A stretch of DNA of 64,000 nucleotides from Chryseolinea serpens (GCF_900129725.1 NZ_FQWQ01000004.1:434001-498000); one strand, 5' to 3'; shown: positions 40,727 through 51,075, counted from the stretch's first letter. The notes: generated by a model from the sequence alone, not told the origin. Program-made: numbers and translations.

Positions 40727-42905
40727 ATGAGTTTGAATGACGACAATTTTCTAAGAACCGGACGCCGCGATTTCATAAAGCGGGCAAGCCTCGCAACCCT
40801 TGGACTGGCGATTGGCATAGATTCCTTTTCAAAGATTCATAACATCACGCCACACAATGGAACGGTTGATAATTTCGAGATCAACCCCTTCATCCTGATC
40901 GGCCTTGACAATACGATCACGATCGTCAACCCGCGAAATGACATGGGGCAAGGCACCCTTCACTCGGTTCCTGCAATGATTGCCGAGGAATTGGAAGTTT
41001 CGCTGGCGCAGATCAAGATCATACAAAGCGATGGACAAAGTAAGTACGGTGCGCAAACGTCGGGAAACAGCAGTTCGATAAGAAGGCTATGGTTGCCCCT
41101 GCGAAAAGCCGGTGCGGCGACAAAGGAAATGTTGATCAAAGCGGCGGCGCGCCAATGGGGCGTTTTGGAAAGCGAGTGCTATGCAAGGGAAGCGAGGGTT
41201 TTTAGAAAGGGCAGCGACACGAGCCTGACCTACGGCGAGCTTGCAGGAGCAGCCTCTAAACTCGAAGTGCCGGCCGACCCCGTCCTAAAGCATCCCGCTG
41301 ATTTCAGCATCATCGGGAAAGATATCAAGCGCGCTGAAATCCCAGCACGAACAAACGGCAAGGCGGTCTACGGAATCGACATCGAGGTGCCCGGCATGGT
41401 TTACGCCTCCATACTCCACAGCCCCATGATCTTTGGAAAAATAGTGACCATTGAGGATAGTGACACGCTGAAAATTCCCGGCGTATTGCGGGTGATAAAG
41501 TGCGAGCGAAAAATGATCCATCGCGATGCAGAGTCTGTTGCTGTCATCGCCACGGACTGGTGGGCCGCCCTCAAAGGGAGAAATGCACTCAAGGTGCAAT
41601 GGGATAATTCCAACTTAACAGAGACCCTTGACACAGAAGATTATTTCAAAAAGTTATGCAAAGGCGAAGGAGGAAGGCATCAACCACCATGAGCTGGGTG
41701 ACTTCAATAGAAAATTCAATACAGTCGCATCCAGACTGGAATGTACCTATGAGACCCCGTTTCTGTCGCACGCGCCGATCGAGCCCGAAAACACAACGGC
41801 GCACGTAAAAGAAGACGGCTCCGTGGAGATTTGGGCCCCGATCCAGGGGCCGGGAGAAACCTTGCCTGATGTAGCGAACTATCTTGGCCTCCCCGCAGAA
41901 AAAATCAAGATCCACGCCATTTTGATGGGAGGATCTTTTGGACGGAAAGCCTACATCGACTTCGTAAAGGAGGCTTGTTTTCTTTCCAACAAATTGAAGG
42001 TTCCCGTAAAAGTGATCTGGACACGTGAGGATGATATCACGCAAGGCCCATACCGACCTGGGCTGCTAAGCCACATGCAAGGATTTATAGAGGATGGCAA
42101 GATCACAGGTTTTCATCACCATATTATCGGCGAATCCATCTTGCGCCAGGTCTTCAAAGGACTGCCCGACGATGAAGCCGATCCCTGGATGGGCGAGGAA
42201 CTGAGGGACAACACCCGATATGAATTTAAAACCTCGAGGAAAGTAAGTTGGACAAACGTGAAAACAGAAATACCCATCATGTGGTGGCGGTCTGTCAACG
42301 CATCGAATTTAGCCTGGGGCCAGGAATGCTTCATCGATGAGCTTGCCCACCTGGCCGGTAAGGACCCGCTCGCAGCACGACTGGAGTTGCTGGAGGATGA
42401 AAGATTTAGGAAGGTCCTCCAAACCCTCGCAGAAAAATCGGACTACTATGCGAAGACTGCGCCGGGAACGGGAAAGGGCGTCGCGCTATTCAAAGCTTTC
42501 GGGACCATCTGTGCCTGTTGTGTGTTAGTGTCCACAAACCATAGCGGAGTAAAAATCGATAAGGTTGTTTCTGTGATCGATTGCGGAATGTATGTCAGCG
42601 CCGATACAGTGCGGGCACAAACGGAAGGGAACATCGTGATGGGATTGTCGGCCGCCATAAAGGGTGGCATCATTTTTAAACGTGGTGTTTGCCAGCAGTC
42701 CAACTACAATAACTATCATGTGCTTCGCATGAATGAAATGCCGGCGGTGGAGGTTTTCATCATCGAAAACGGTGAGGCCCCCGGAGGCGTTGGCGAAGCG
42801 GGCTTGCCGCCGGTGGCGCCTGCGTTGGGGAATGCGATCTTTGCTGCTTGTAGGGTTCGGGTTAGGAATCTTCCGATTGACATCTCTACGTTGAAAAAGG
42901 CGTGA
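40727..42905 (+). pseudogene. iorB: Frameshifted molybdopterin-binding large subunit (IorB-like)
   Basis: The first frame (40727-41692) begins with a twin-arginine motif (GRRDFIKRAS) and the N-terminal half. The second frame (open from 41619, to 42905) holds the rest: ETPFLSHAPIEPENTTAHV, GGSFGR, MWWRSVNASNLAWGQECFI and the active-site Glu in GGVGEAGLPP. The shift must lie in 41619-41692. Removing one A from the A5 tract at 41648-41652 joins the frames as DYFKSYAKAKEEG, giving a 725-residue protein of normal length with no other defect. This is either a recent mutation or a homopolymer sequencing error. The enzyme would hydroxylate N-heterocycles or oxidise aldehydes in the periplasm. Confidence 0.85.
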
Positions 42906-42932
42906 GCAGATGTTGATCCGTCGTCATAAACG

Positions 42933-42970
42933 AAGAAGCCGTCTCGAACATCGAGACGGCTTCTTTTTTT
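42933..42970 (+). terminator. Strong rho-independent terminator
   Basis: AAGAAGCCGTCTCGA pairs perfectly with TCGAGACGGCTTCTT around ACA and runs into seven T. It ends the molybdoenzyme operon and, being symmetric, may also serve the SusD gene on the minus strand. Confidence 0.9.
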
Positions 42971-42986
42971 ACTTTAAACTACTTCG

Positions 42987-44714
42987 TCAATATCCCTGGT
43001 TCTGTGTAAGCGTCGGTTGGCCGGCGACCTGGGTGTTGAGGATCTCCTGGATGGGGATGGGGAAATATTCGTGTTTGTTGGACACAAACTGGACGTTCTT
43101 CAGGTACGAACGTTTTGTGCCTTCCACCAGGTAATAGGCGTTCAGAGTTTCCGCAGCAATTTTCCAGCGCACGAGGTCGAAGCGACGGTGACCTTCCATG
43201 GCAAACTCCAGGCGTTGTTCAAACTGAACGGCCTTGAGGGCCATGGCGGCGTCTGTCCACGTGGTGGTGTATTCGCCGATGAGATAGTTGGCGGCCGGTG
43301 TGCCGTCGGCATTCTTCACAAAGCCATCGGGATGGGCTGCTCTGGCGCGGATCTGGTTCACATAGCCACGGGCAGTTTCAAGATCACCTTGTTTCACGGC
43401 AATCTCAGCAAGCCACAGGATCACATGCGAATAGCGGATCATGCGGTAGTTGTTGGCATTGAGGCGTGGGTTGCCGGCGAACGTGGCGGAGCCGACATCG
43501 GACCGGTACATCACGTGTTTCTTGGGAGAGTAAGGACCGCCGTAGGCTTGGTCGCGCACATAGGTCTTGCCGGGATGCACACCCCAGTCTAGATAGGGAA
43601 TGCCGCGGCGTCCAACGGTCCAGTCGAGACGCGGATCAACGGTACCGGTATACGGTGTGAATGGCGCTGTCGCTTCGATACCCTGGTCATTAGTGACGTC
43701 GGCGTCGTTGAACGTGTCGAGCAGAGGCAATCCGTTAGCATCGGTCTTGAAGGCATTGACAAGGTTCTGTGACGGTTGGAAAAATCCGCAGCACGTAGTC
43801 ACGCCGCCACCGCCATAAGGATAGTTAAGCGTTGAACCGATATTGCCGTTTTCGCCGCCCGGTGCACCGTCGTTCACGGAATACTGTACTTCGAAGATGG
43901 ATTCCTTATTGTTGTTGGTGACCTGGCGGAAATTGTCGTGGTATTTATCCATGAGTGCAAACTGGTTGCTGGCCACAATCTCCTCGAGCAATGTTTTGGC
44001 ATCGCTCCATTTTTCCTGGAACAAATAGGCTTTTGCCAGCGTGGCGGCAGCAGCCCATTTGGAGGCACGGCCCTTCTGGGCTTGCGTTGTGGGGAGAACG
44101 CCATAGGCGGCTTGCAGATCGGCTTCGATCTTTGGCCAGATGTCGGCGGTGTTGGGTACTTTGGTGCTTTCCAGGTTGTTGGGATCGTAGACCACCTCGT
44201 CGATGTAGGGCACCATGTTATACATTTTCTTCAGTTCGAAATGAAAATGTCCACGCAGAAAGCGGGCTTCGGCGGTGATCTCTGCGCGTTCCGCGTCGGA
44301 GATGTCGGTCACCTTTGCCAGAAGTTGTAAAGCGTCGTTGCAACGGGCAATGCCGTCGTACATGCCGCGCCACTTGCCTCTGAAATAGATGTTGTCAGAA
44401 GCGATGTTGGCTTGCTCGATCAGGGAGATAGGGGGCTGGTCACCCGCGATGGTTCCCTTGTAGGCGTCGTCGGAGGCCACACTGCCATAGACCCAGTTGT
44501 CGGCGCCGACCTGGTAGGAGCGGTAGGCACCTTCTGCGGTGGCCCAGCCATCAAGCATGGAGTAGGCTGCCACGAGAAGCGAGTTGACACCTTTTGTATT
44601 TTGTAACGTGGTGCTGCTGAGTGCCGCTTTGGGCTTCACGTCGAGAAAAGAATCGGAACAGGCGCTCCACAGCGTGAGGAGGATGACGCCACATAGGATC
44701 GTGATCTTTTTCAT
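42987..44714 (-). CDS. SusD/RagB-family outer membrane lipoprotein
   Basis: The 575-residue protein (ATG at 44714) has a lipobox (LTLWSAC). SusD features include DSFLDVKPKAALSS at the N-terminus, TPR-like helices (ARFLRGHFHFELKKMYNMVP; AAATLAKAYLFQEKWSDAKT) and the C-terminal HRRFDLVRWKIAAETL and EYFPIPIQEI. It caps the SusC pore and binds the ligand, usually a glycan. It is 39 bp downstream of the SusC gene. The ligand is unknown, since no polysaccharide-degrading enzyme is adjacent. Confidence 0.95.
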   Translation of the reverse strand: MKKITILCGVILLTLWSACSDSFLDVKPKAALSSTTLQNTKGVNSLLVAAYSMLDGWATAEGAYRSYQVGADNWVYGSVASDDAYKGTIAGDQPPISLIEQANIASDNIYFRGKWRGMYDGIARCNDALQLLAKVTDISDAERAEITAEARFLRGHFHFELKKMYNMVPYIDEVVYDPNNLESTKVPNTADIWPKIEADLQAAYGVLPTTQAQKGRASKWAAAATLAKAYLFQEKWSDAKTLLEEIVASNQFALMDKYHDNFRQVTNNNKESIFEVQYSVNDGAPGGENGNIGSTLNYPYGGGGVTTCCGFFQPSQNLVNAFKTDANGLPLLDTFNDADVTNDQGIEATAPFTPYTGTVDPRLDWTVGRRGIPYLDWGVHPGKTYVRDQAYGGPYSPKKHVMYRSDVGSATFAGNPRLNANNYRMIRYSHVILWLAEIAVKQGDLETARGYVNQIRARAAHPDGFVKNADGTPAANYLIGEYTTTWTDAAMALKAVQFEQRLEFAMEGHRRFDLVRWKIAAETLNAYYLVEGTKRSYLKNVQFVSNKHEYFPIPIQEILNTQVAGQPTLTQNQGY

Positions 44715-44753
44715 GTGTATAATGTTTGATCGATTTTTCATAAACAGAATTCG

Positions 44754-47700
44754 TTAGAAGGTTAAATTCAGACCCACCAGGTATTGCTTTGCTGCAGGGT
44801 AGGCTCCACCGTCCACACCGAGTTGGCGATCGCTTCCGGTGGTGTAACCATAGCTTCCGGCTACGCGGTCGTTACCCGCCGTGTAGGTACGCAGGTTGAT
44901 CTCGGGGTCCATGCCCGAATAGTTGGTGATGGTCCACAGGTTCTGTCCTTGAACATAGACGCGAACGGAAGACATACCGATTTTAGATACCAACCCTTTG
45001 GGCAGTGTGTAGGTCACTTGAATGTTCTTGAAACGGAAATAAGAGCCCGACTCCAGGTAGTAGGTAGAAGGCAGAATGCTCACCTGGTCGCTGGAGGTTA
45101 ACTGCGGAAGAATGGCGTCTGTTTTGCCCGGTCTCCACGAATCGTTGAGCATGCGCGTGCTCCGGTTTCCGGCAAAGGTGGGGAAGTCGGTCCAGTATTT
45201 CACGTAGTTGAAGATCTGGTTGCCATAAACACCTTGACCAAAAAGGGTCAGCCCGAAGTTTTTATAGTTGACATTGATGTTTAAGCCATAGGTGAAATCG
45301 GGGTGCGGATTGCCAATGATGGAAAGGTCCTTGGTGTTGATCACGCCGTCGTTGTTCACATCCCTGAATTTAAACCTTCCGGCTCTGTTCTGATTGGTGC
45401 CCAGGTTGTTCACAGGGGCTGCCGCGGCCTCGTCGTCGGTTTGAAAAATACCGTCGATGGTGTAGCCGAAGAAGGAGGAGATGGGATAGTTCTGCTGCGT
45501 GACGATGAAGTTTTGAATACGCTCGTCGTTGAGGCCGAACAATTGTGTGTTGGCATCGCCATTGGTTTTGGTAACCACGTTGCGATACATGCTGAAATTA
45601 CCCTCGATGTTGTAGCTGAGCTCGTTGCCCATCGCCTGACCATGGTAGGCCAACGCGAGATCGATTCCACGATTCCGCATGGTTCCGATGTTCTGAGAAG
45701 GCACGTTGGCCACACCGGCTGTCAACGGTGCAGCTACGGGGAAGAGCATGTCGGATGTGAGGCGTGTATACCAATCCAGGTTCATATCGAATTTGCCGTT
45801 CATCAAAGTGACATCAAGGCCGATGTTGGTGGTGGTGGTCGTTTCCCATTTTGCATTCGGGTTTCCGAATTGCGTTAACTCATATCCGGGAATGGCCGTG
45901 GTGCGGGTGCCGCCCAAATCGTAGAAGGAGGTGGCAGGGTTGGTGGAGTAGATGGTGAGGGGATTATAATAAGGGATCTCCTGGTTCCCGGTTTGTCCCC
46001 AACCTACCCGAAGCTTGGCGCGGTCGAGCCAGGTGTTCATGCCTTGGGCGAACGACTCTTCCGAGATCACCCAACCGGCACTCACGGCCGGGAAATAGGC
46101 CACCAGGTTTGCGGCAGAGAACCGCGAGGAACGGTCGCGGCGCACAGTTCCTTCCAACAAATATTTGTCCTTCAGGTTGTAGTTCACCTTGGCGAATTCA
46201 GATGCGAGGCTCCAGTTGTTCGCCCCGCCGTTGTTGGTTTGAACGCCCGTACCGCCACTCAGATAGCGGTTCTCGATATCGTCGGAGGCAAAATTGGTAC
46301 GGCTGGCGTCGAAGGTTTCATAGTAATCTTTGATGGACTCGACACCGAGGATGAAATTCAATTTGTGAATGTCGGCAATGGTGGCGTTGTAGGTAAGCGT
46401 GTTGAACCACGTCCAGGTCCATTCGTAGTTGTTGGTTGTTTTTAACGAATTCGATCCGCGGGCTTCAGCCGATTCGATGTCGCGTATGGTATAGTCCCGG
46501 AAATTGAAGATGTTGTAGTCTATGCCGAAGCTGGTTTTGGCCGTAAGATTTTCGAGGATGTCGTACTCGGCATAGGCATTTCCAAACAAGCGGACTTCTT
46601 TCTGGATGTTGTCTTTGTTGCGCCACAGGTCGGCCACGGGGTTGCGCGAGTTGTCGAGGTCAGTGCCCCGGGTGCCGGCGAACGTTGTTCCGGAAACATC
46701 ATAGACGGGCACGATCGGTTGGATGCGGAACGCAAAGGATGTGGGGTTGCTCTCCTGGCTGTTTCCATTGGGCTGGTTCACCCGTTGAGTAGTAGCGACC
46801 TGGAGGTTTTCGCCTACGCGGAATTTTTTATTGATGTTGAACTCCGTGTTCGCCCGTATCGAATAGCGTTTGAAATTCGTGTAGATCATGATACCCTTTT
46901 GATCGAAGTAATTTAGCGACATGGCATAACGCCCGCTTTCATTGCCACCGGAAACACCGATCTGGTGATTCTGAATGGGTGCCGGATTGAAGATCTCGTC
47001 CAGCCAGTTGGTGCCGGTCTTGTTGGCTTTGGTGATGAGCCATTTGGTCTTGTTGAAATCGGGGGCATCGATGTTGTTGCTGTAGTTGATGTATTTTCCA
47101 TTGGCATCCTGGGCAACACGAGGATCGCCTTCCATGGCACCGGCCGGAAAGATGTAGTCCGGTATGACAGGTGTAGCGCCATTTCCGAATTGGGCGTGCG
47201 CGGGATTGCCATTCGCACCCACAGCGCCCGCATTTTTACGCGCCTCCCAGGTCAGGTCGGCATACTGCTGGGTGTTCAGCATGCTCAACAGCTTGCCGGG
47301 TCGTTGCGTGCCATAGTACATGTCATAGGTGAAAACGGGCTTGCCGGCTTTACCTTTTTTGGTGGTGATGATCACCACGCCATTCCCGGCGCGCGAACCA
47401 TAGATCGAAGCAGACGATGCATCCTTCAACACTTGGATCGACTCGATGTCGTTTTGGTTGATGGTGTTCAAATTGCCCTTGGTGGGCACGCCGTCAATAA
47501 CGTAGAGCGGAGAGTTATCGCCGACGGTACCAAAGCCGCGGATACGGACCATGACACCACCGCCGGGACTGTTCTCATTCCCCACGGTCACACCGGCCAC
47601 CTTGCCCTGCATAGCTTGACCCAGGTTGGTCGAGGGCGTGGAGAGCAAACGGTCGGACGCGATCGTGGACACAGCACCCGTGATGTCGCGTTTGGATTGC

Positions 47701-48083
47701 GATCCATAACCCGTGACCACCACTTCAGACAGCGACACAATGTCGACGGCCAACGTCACGTTGATCGACGTTCTGTTGTCGATGCTCACTTCTTGTGTCA
47801 CATAGCCGATGAATGAAAAGATCAGCGCAGTGCTGTTGTCGGGCACCACGAGCGTATAGTTACCATCCGAATCTGTTGTGGTTCCGGATGTGGTACCCTT
47901 CACCAGGACGTTTACACCCGGCAAGGATTCGCCGGTTTCCTCTGTTACTTTTCCTGTGATTGTTATTTCGGGAGCTGCCGGACTGTCGGGCGTCCGGGTT
48001 TTTGAAAACGCTGCTTCAGGTAGGAAGCATAGCGTTGCTGACAAGGCAATACAGCATAATGCATTGCGTAATTGAATACTCAT
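44754..48083 (-). CDS. SusC/RagA-family TonB-linked outer membrane transporter
   Basis: The 1109-residue protein (ATG at 48083) has a signal peptide (about 1-27) and a CarboxypepD-like domain with ITGKVTEETGESLPGVNVLV. The SusC signature VVVTGYGSQSKRDITGAVST follows, then the plug (VIDGVPTKGNLNTINQNDIE; YGSRAGNGVVIITTKKGK) and a barrel ending YLVGLNLTF. It forms a SusCD importer with the next gene. The frame's longer opening to 48221 is not used because it would bury the signal peptide. Confidence 0.95.
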   Translation of the reverse strand: MSIQLRNALCCIALSATLCFLPEAAFSKTRTPDSPAAPEITITGKVTEETGESLPGVNVLVKGTTSGTTTDSDGNYTLVVPDNSTALIFSFIGYVTQEVSIDNRTSINVTLAVDIVSLSEVVVTGYGSQSKRDITGAVSTIASDRLLSTPSTNLGQAMQGKVAGVTVGNENSPGGGVMVRIRGFGTVGDNSPLYVIDGVPTKGNLNTINQNDIESIQVLKDASSASIYGSRAGNGVVIITTKKGKAGKPVFTYDMYYGTQRPGKLLSMLNTQQYADLTWEARKNAGAVGANGNPAHAQFGNGATPVIPDYIFPAGAMEGDPRVAQDANGKYINYSNNIDAPDFNKTKWLITKANKTGTNWLDEIFNPAPIQNHQIGVSGGNESGRYAMSLNYFDQKGIMIYTNFKRYSIRANTEFNINKKFRVGENLQVATTQRVNQPNGNSQESNPTSFAFRIQPIVPVYDVSGTTFAGTRGTDLDNSRNPVADLWRNKDNIQKEVRLFGNAYAEYDILENLTAKTSFGIDYNIFNFRDYTIRDIESAEARGSNSLKTTNNYEWTWTWFNTLTYNATIADIHKLNFILGVESIKDYYETFDASRTNFASDDIENRYLSGGTGVQTNNGGANNWSLASEFAKVNYNLKDKYLLEGTVRRDRSSRFSAANLVAYFPAVSAGWVISEESFAQGMNTWLDRAKLRVGWGQTGNQEIPYYNPLTIYSTNPATSFYDLGGTRTTAIPGYELTQFGNPNAKWETTTTTNIGLDVTLMNGKFDMNLDWYTRLTSDMLFPVAAPLTAGVANVPSQNIGTMRNRGIDLALAYHGQAMGNELSYNIEGNFSMYRNVVTKTNGDANTQLFGLNDERIQNFIVTQQNYPISSFFGYTIDGIFQTDDEAAAAPVNNLGTNQNRAGRFKFRDVNNDGVINTKDLSIIGNPHPDFTYGLNINVNYKNFGLTLFGQGVYGNQIFNYVKYWTDFPTFAGNRSTRMLNDSWRPGKTDAILPQLTSSDQVSILPSTYYLESGSYFRFKNIQVTYTLPKGLVSKIGMSSVRVYVQGQNLWTITNYSGMDPEINLRTYTAGNDRVAGSYGYTTGSDRQLGVDGGAYPAAKQYLVGLNLTF

Positions 48084-49295
48084 AGGTATTGGGGTTAAGT
48101 TGACGAATACAAATAAGAAAATAAGGCGACGTGCGATTCCCTTACAGGAAATCCGGCAAACCGTGTTTTGGGTGGTGATGAGATCGCGTGTCGTGAAGGA
48201 TGGGACACGCGTGTCGGTCAAAGAAGTCGCCGATAGGCCAGTATTTTTCCTGCGCAGGCAGGCGGCCTGATGTGTTGCTGTTGGTCAGCAACGGGTGGGG
48301 GGGGAGAATGTTTTTCATGGGGGGTATTGTTTTTTACATAGACAGATTTTATGTGAACAATCTTTAAAAAAAGGCTGCACGCTACGCGCACAACGTTGTC
48401 GCTGTACGGCAATCGGAAACGGTCAACCCTGGTGTTAGACGACACCGTGCCGTGCATGCGCACGAGGATACGATGACGTTCGATTCAACAAAAAAGAAAT
48501 ACCAAATGAAAAAGGAATACCAACGCTAGGGTTGGTGGTTACAAAAGCCTTTTCAAAAAATGAAGAGGCTTGTGAACCTTGTGGCGCTCGAATAAAGCCC
48601 GCTAAATCAAACTCTCTATTAAAGAATGGCGTGGTACAGGAATTTCATTTTCACAAAAGCTCAGCGCATGTATCCTGCACAACCGGTTGGATGGTCAACT
48701 TCAAAGTTCAACTGCACTCATTTCTTTGCGCGCCGTTGAGAATTTTGATGAATGATTTTTTATCGATTTGTTATCGTTTTGTTTTACACATGAACAAAGT
48801 CCACACATCGTTCGGCCATCTCGAGCGCAGTGTTTCCCCGTTGATGTTGATTTATGTCAATGATAAGAAACTATCGAGGCAAAGTCAATCGTTTGCGATT
48901 TCGAGATGATAATTTTTAGACAAATCACGTCACAAAATTTGTTCCCCGATTAAATGTATAGACAGGTGTCCGGAAATGACGTATGAAAAAGATCGCGGAC
49001 AGTGCTGGCGGTATCGTTCCCGCGGCAAAATACAAGATGGATTTTGCTTGGGTTAGCTTGGCGCGGTTGGCTACAAGGCACTCCGCTTGGGGGACTTATA
49101 GTCTAAAGGACTTTGTAGAAGCGCTCGCGTGTTTTGAATTGCTGTCGTGGCGTTTTTGCGAAGAGAAGGATTGGGGAATTTTTTACACGACGATGTAAGG
49201 GTAGGTCTCTATCGCCGGCGTCTATGGACGTACATAGAACTCCAGCGATACGAGACCACCCTAATCTGGAAGATAATAACACCAAGCGTGTGATA
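48084..49295. other. 1.2-kb gap between SusC and the hydrolase operon
   Basis: The first part is the leader of the SusCD operon on the minus strand. Plus frames at 48532-48909 and 48983-49198 are open but unconvincing: no family, domain or membrane pattern, and composition unlike neighbouring genes. The one clear structure is the nested palindrome at 49198-49262. No tRNA or mobile element is seen. Confidence 0.5.
49198..49262. repeat. 65-bp nested palindromic element
   Basis: Outer arms at 49198-49215 and 49245-49262 pair along AGGGT, GGTCTC and ATCGC with small bulges. Inside, TCTATG (49221-49226) pairs with CATAGA (49233-49238). No T tract flanks it. It could be a structured RNA, a cruciform or a folded recombination-type site. 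Confidence 0.6.
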
Positions 49296-50135
49296 TTATT
49301 TCGGGCTAGCGGCGTTCAGAAAGTCCTCGATCACCGGCAGGGCTACTGGCGGAGTATGCGCCGCTTTCAACATCGCGAGCTCTCCCATAAACGTTCCATG
49401 ACCACCGGGAAATAGTGCAAGACTGGCATGAGGCATCCGGCGATACATTTCAACGGCATGTTCCGGCAAAGGCACGTCTTTGTCGCCGGCAAGGATCAAC
49501 GCGGGTTGCTGAATGGCACTGATGGTCTCGTCGGGTATGTCTTTGAATTGCTGCATCCGGTGTGCGCACTGCTCGAACATGATGTGCAACGCTTGCTCGC
49601 TGGGATTGGCCGACAGAAATTCTTTCTTATAAACGTCAGGCATGTCAGAAAACTTTGCAGCCTTCATGGCCTCCCAAAACCCAGGTGCCACACCGGCGCG
49701 TTTGTACATCGAAGAGGCAATGATGAGTTTATCCACCAGGGCCGGCCGGCGAATGGCAATTTGCAATGCCGTGGTGCCGCCGTTGCTAAAACCAAAAATA
49801 TCGGCCTTGTCAATTTTTAGCTGCTGCAGCAGGGCAATCACATCATCGGCGTCCTGCTCGAAAGTGATTTGCCGGCCGTCACGGTTGTTGCTATGACCGT
49901 GAGCCTGCAACTCCACGGCAATGATCATATGCGTTTTGGACAACGCCGGAATGAGCCGGCCAAAGGTGGATTGTATGGTGGATCCCCCGCCGTGAAGGAG
50001 GACCAAGGGTTTGCCAGTGCCATGGATCTCGTAGTACATGTGCAGGCCATTGACGTCGGCGTATTTTCCGTTTTGTGCGACCGCCACATTTATAAGTGCG
50101 ATGGTCGAAATAAGTAACGTGATAATTTTTTTCAT
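49296..50135 (-). CDS. Exported alpha/beta hydrolase
   Basis: The 279-residue protein has a signal peptide (MKKIITLLISTIALINVAVA). The alpha/beta-hydrolase fold shows the oxyanion HGGGS (48-52), the nucleophile elbow GFSNGG (Ser117), an acid in LAGDKDVPLPEHA and the His in PGGHGTFMG. The lid sequence GVAPGFWEAMKAAKF suggests a small ester or lactone substrate. It lies 5 bp downstream of the SRPBCC gene in an operon led by an ArsR regulator. Confidence 0.9.
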   Translation of the reverse strand: MKKIITLLISTIALINVAVAQNGKYADVNGLHMYYEIHGTGKPLVLLHGGGSTIQSTFGRLIPALSKTHMIIAVELQAHGHSNNRDGRQITFEQDADDVIALLQQLKIDKADIFGFSNGGTTALQIAIRRPALVDKLIIASSMYKRAGVAPGFWEAMKAAKFSDMPDVYKKEFLSANPSEQALHIMFEQCAHRMQQFKDIPDETISAIQQPALILAGDKDVPLPEHAVEMYRRMPHASLALFPGGHGTFMGELAMLKAAHTPPVALPVIEDFLNAASPK

Positions 50136-50140
50136 ATCAT

Positions 50141-50614
50141 TCAGGGTTGTGTTTTTGTTTTCAATCCTGACAGGTATACATCGAGTTTCTCGATATTTTG
50201 TCTCAGGCCTTCGTCGGCTTTGAATGTTTTCACGGTCTGGATAAATTCTTCCACACTTTCAAAAAGCATGTGCCAGGTGATGAAGGTTTGATCGCCCTGC
50301 TCCTGAAACTCTATCGTGGCCACAAACTTGGGTCCTGTAACGTGTTCGTAGACCAGCTTTTTATGAAGAATGATTTCTTTGAAGATGCTCTTGTTTTTAT
50401 AGTTCGTTCCGTCGGGACCGTGCATGACCAAATCCCACTCGCCACCGGGTTTGAGATCCATCTTGTGGATGGTGTTGGTGAACCCGTTTGGGCCCCACCA
50501 ATTGGCAATGTGTTCGGGTGTGGTCCAAACTTCCCACACAAGGTCGATGGGCGCGTTCAGCTTTCTCGAGAAGCGAAGTTCACGGTCGGCCGTGTTACTT
50601 TTTTTGTTTTCCAT
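50141..50614 (-). CDS. SRPBCC (AHSA1-type) protein
   Basis: The 157-residue protein (ATG at 50614) has the AHSA1 pattern: RKLNAPIDLVWEVWTTPEHI, ANWWGPNGFTN, DLKPGGEWDLVMHGPDG and KLVYEHVTGPKFVATIEFQE. These proteins form a hydrophobic pocket; ligands are usually unknown. The gene overlaps the ArsR gene by 20 bp. The pairing of ArsR with an SRPBCC protein is very common, so the regulator very likely controls it. Confidence 0.9.
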   Translation of the reverse strand: MENKKSNTADRELRFSRKLNAPIDLVWEVWTTPEHIANWWGPNGFTNTIHKMDLKPGGEWDLVMHGPDGTNYKNKSIFKEIILHKKLVYEHVTGPKFVATIEFQEQGDQTFITWHMLFESVEEFIQTVKTFKADEGLRQNIEKLDVYLSGLKTKTQP

Positions 50615-50936
50615 AGCGTTGTTTTTTGAGTTTTTCCAAATAAGATTCCAGGGTGTCGAGCTTGCTCTCCCAATGCTTCCGGTACTGATCCACCCACGCC
50701 GACACTTCACTGAGCTGATCCAACTGCGCCTCGCAAAACCGGTCGCGACCACGTTGTGTAATGGTGATGAGGCCACAGTCGATGAGGATTTTGACATGCA
50801 GGGATATCGCCTGCCGGCTGACGTCGAATTTTTCGGCAATGGCGTTCACATTGTGCGGTTCCGCAGAAATCAAGTTGATGATGGCCCTCCGCGTGGGGTC
50901 GGCAATGGCTTGGTAGACGTCCCGTCTGGCTTTCAT
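50595..50936 (-). CDS. ArsR-family transcriptional regulator
   Basis: The 113-residue winged-helix protein (ATG at 50936; 50945 is also possible but lies in the operator) has DVYQAIADPTRRAIINLISA, NVNAIAEKFDVSRQAISLHV and LITITQRGRDRFCEAQ. It has no metal-binding Cys cluster (no CxC in the recognition helix), so it belongs to the metal-independent branch paired with SRPBCC proteins. It leads a three-gene operon with the SRPBCC and alpha/beta hydrolase genes. Confidence 0.92.
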   Translation of the reverse strand: MKARRDVYQAIADPTRRAIINLISAEPHNVNAIAEKFDVSRQAISLHVKILIDCGLITITQRGRDRFCEAQLDQLSEVSAWVDQYRKHWESKLDTLESYLEKLKKQRYGKQKK

Positions 50937-50941
50937 AATAT

Positions 50942-50982
50942 GCAAGTAAGTGCTTGCAAATATAATGCAAGTAAATGCTTGC
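50942..50982. promoter_or_regulatory. Two palindromes, probable ArsR operators
   Basis: GCAAGTAAGTGCTTGC (50942-50957) and GCAAGTAAATGCTTGC (50967-50982) have the arms GCAAG/CTTGC, with centres 25 bp apart. The first overlaps the start region of the arsR gene, so bound repressor would block its own promoter. Confidence 0.75.
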
Positions 50983-51075
50983 GCAATATTTTATGGATTT
51001 AATTTATTGTCCCCCCGACCTCGTCTGTTGGGCTTTTTGCGACATTTTTAGGTATTTTTGAAAAAAGCACAAAAG

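Noticed and set aside
41619-41692. Programmed +1 ribosomal frameshift in the molybdoenzyme gene
   Set aside because: No known +1 slippery or stimulatory arrangement is evident. A single-base insertion in an A run explains the shift more simply, although programmed slippage is not excluded.
48532-48909. Plus-strand frame of 125 codons in the large gap
   Set aside because: Composition is unlike neighbouring genes and no domain is visible.
48983-49198. Plus-strand frame of 71 codons
   Set aside because: No family resemblance; its end runs into the nested palindrome at 49198.
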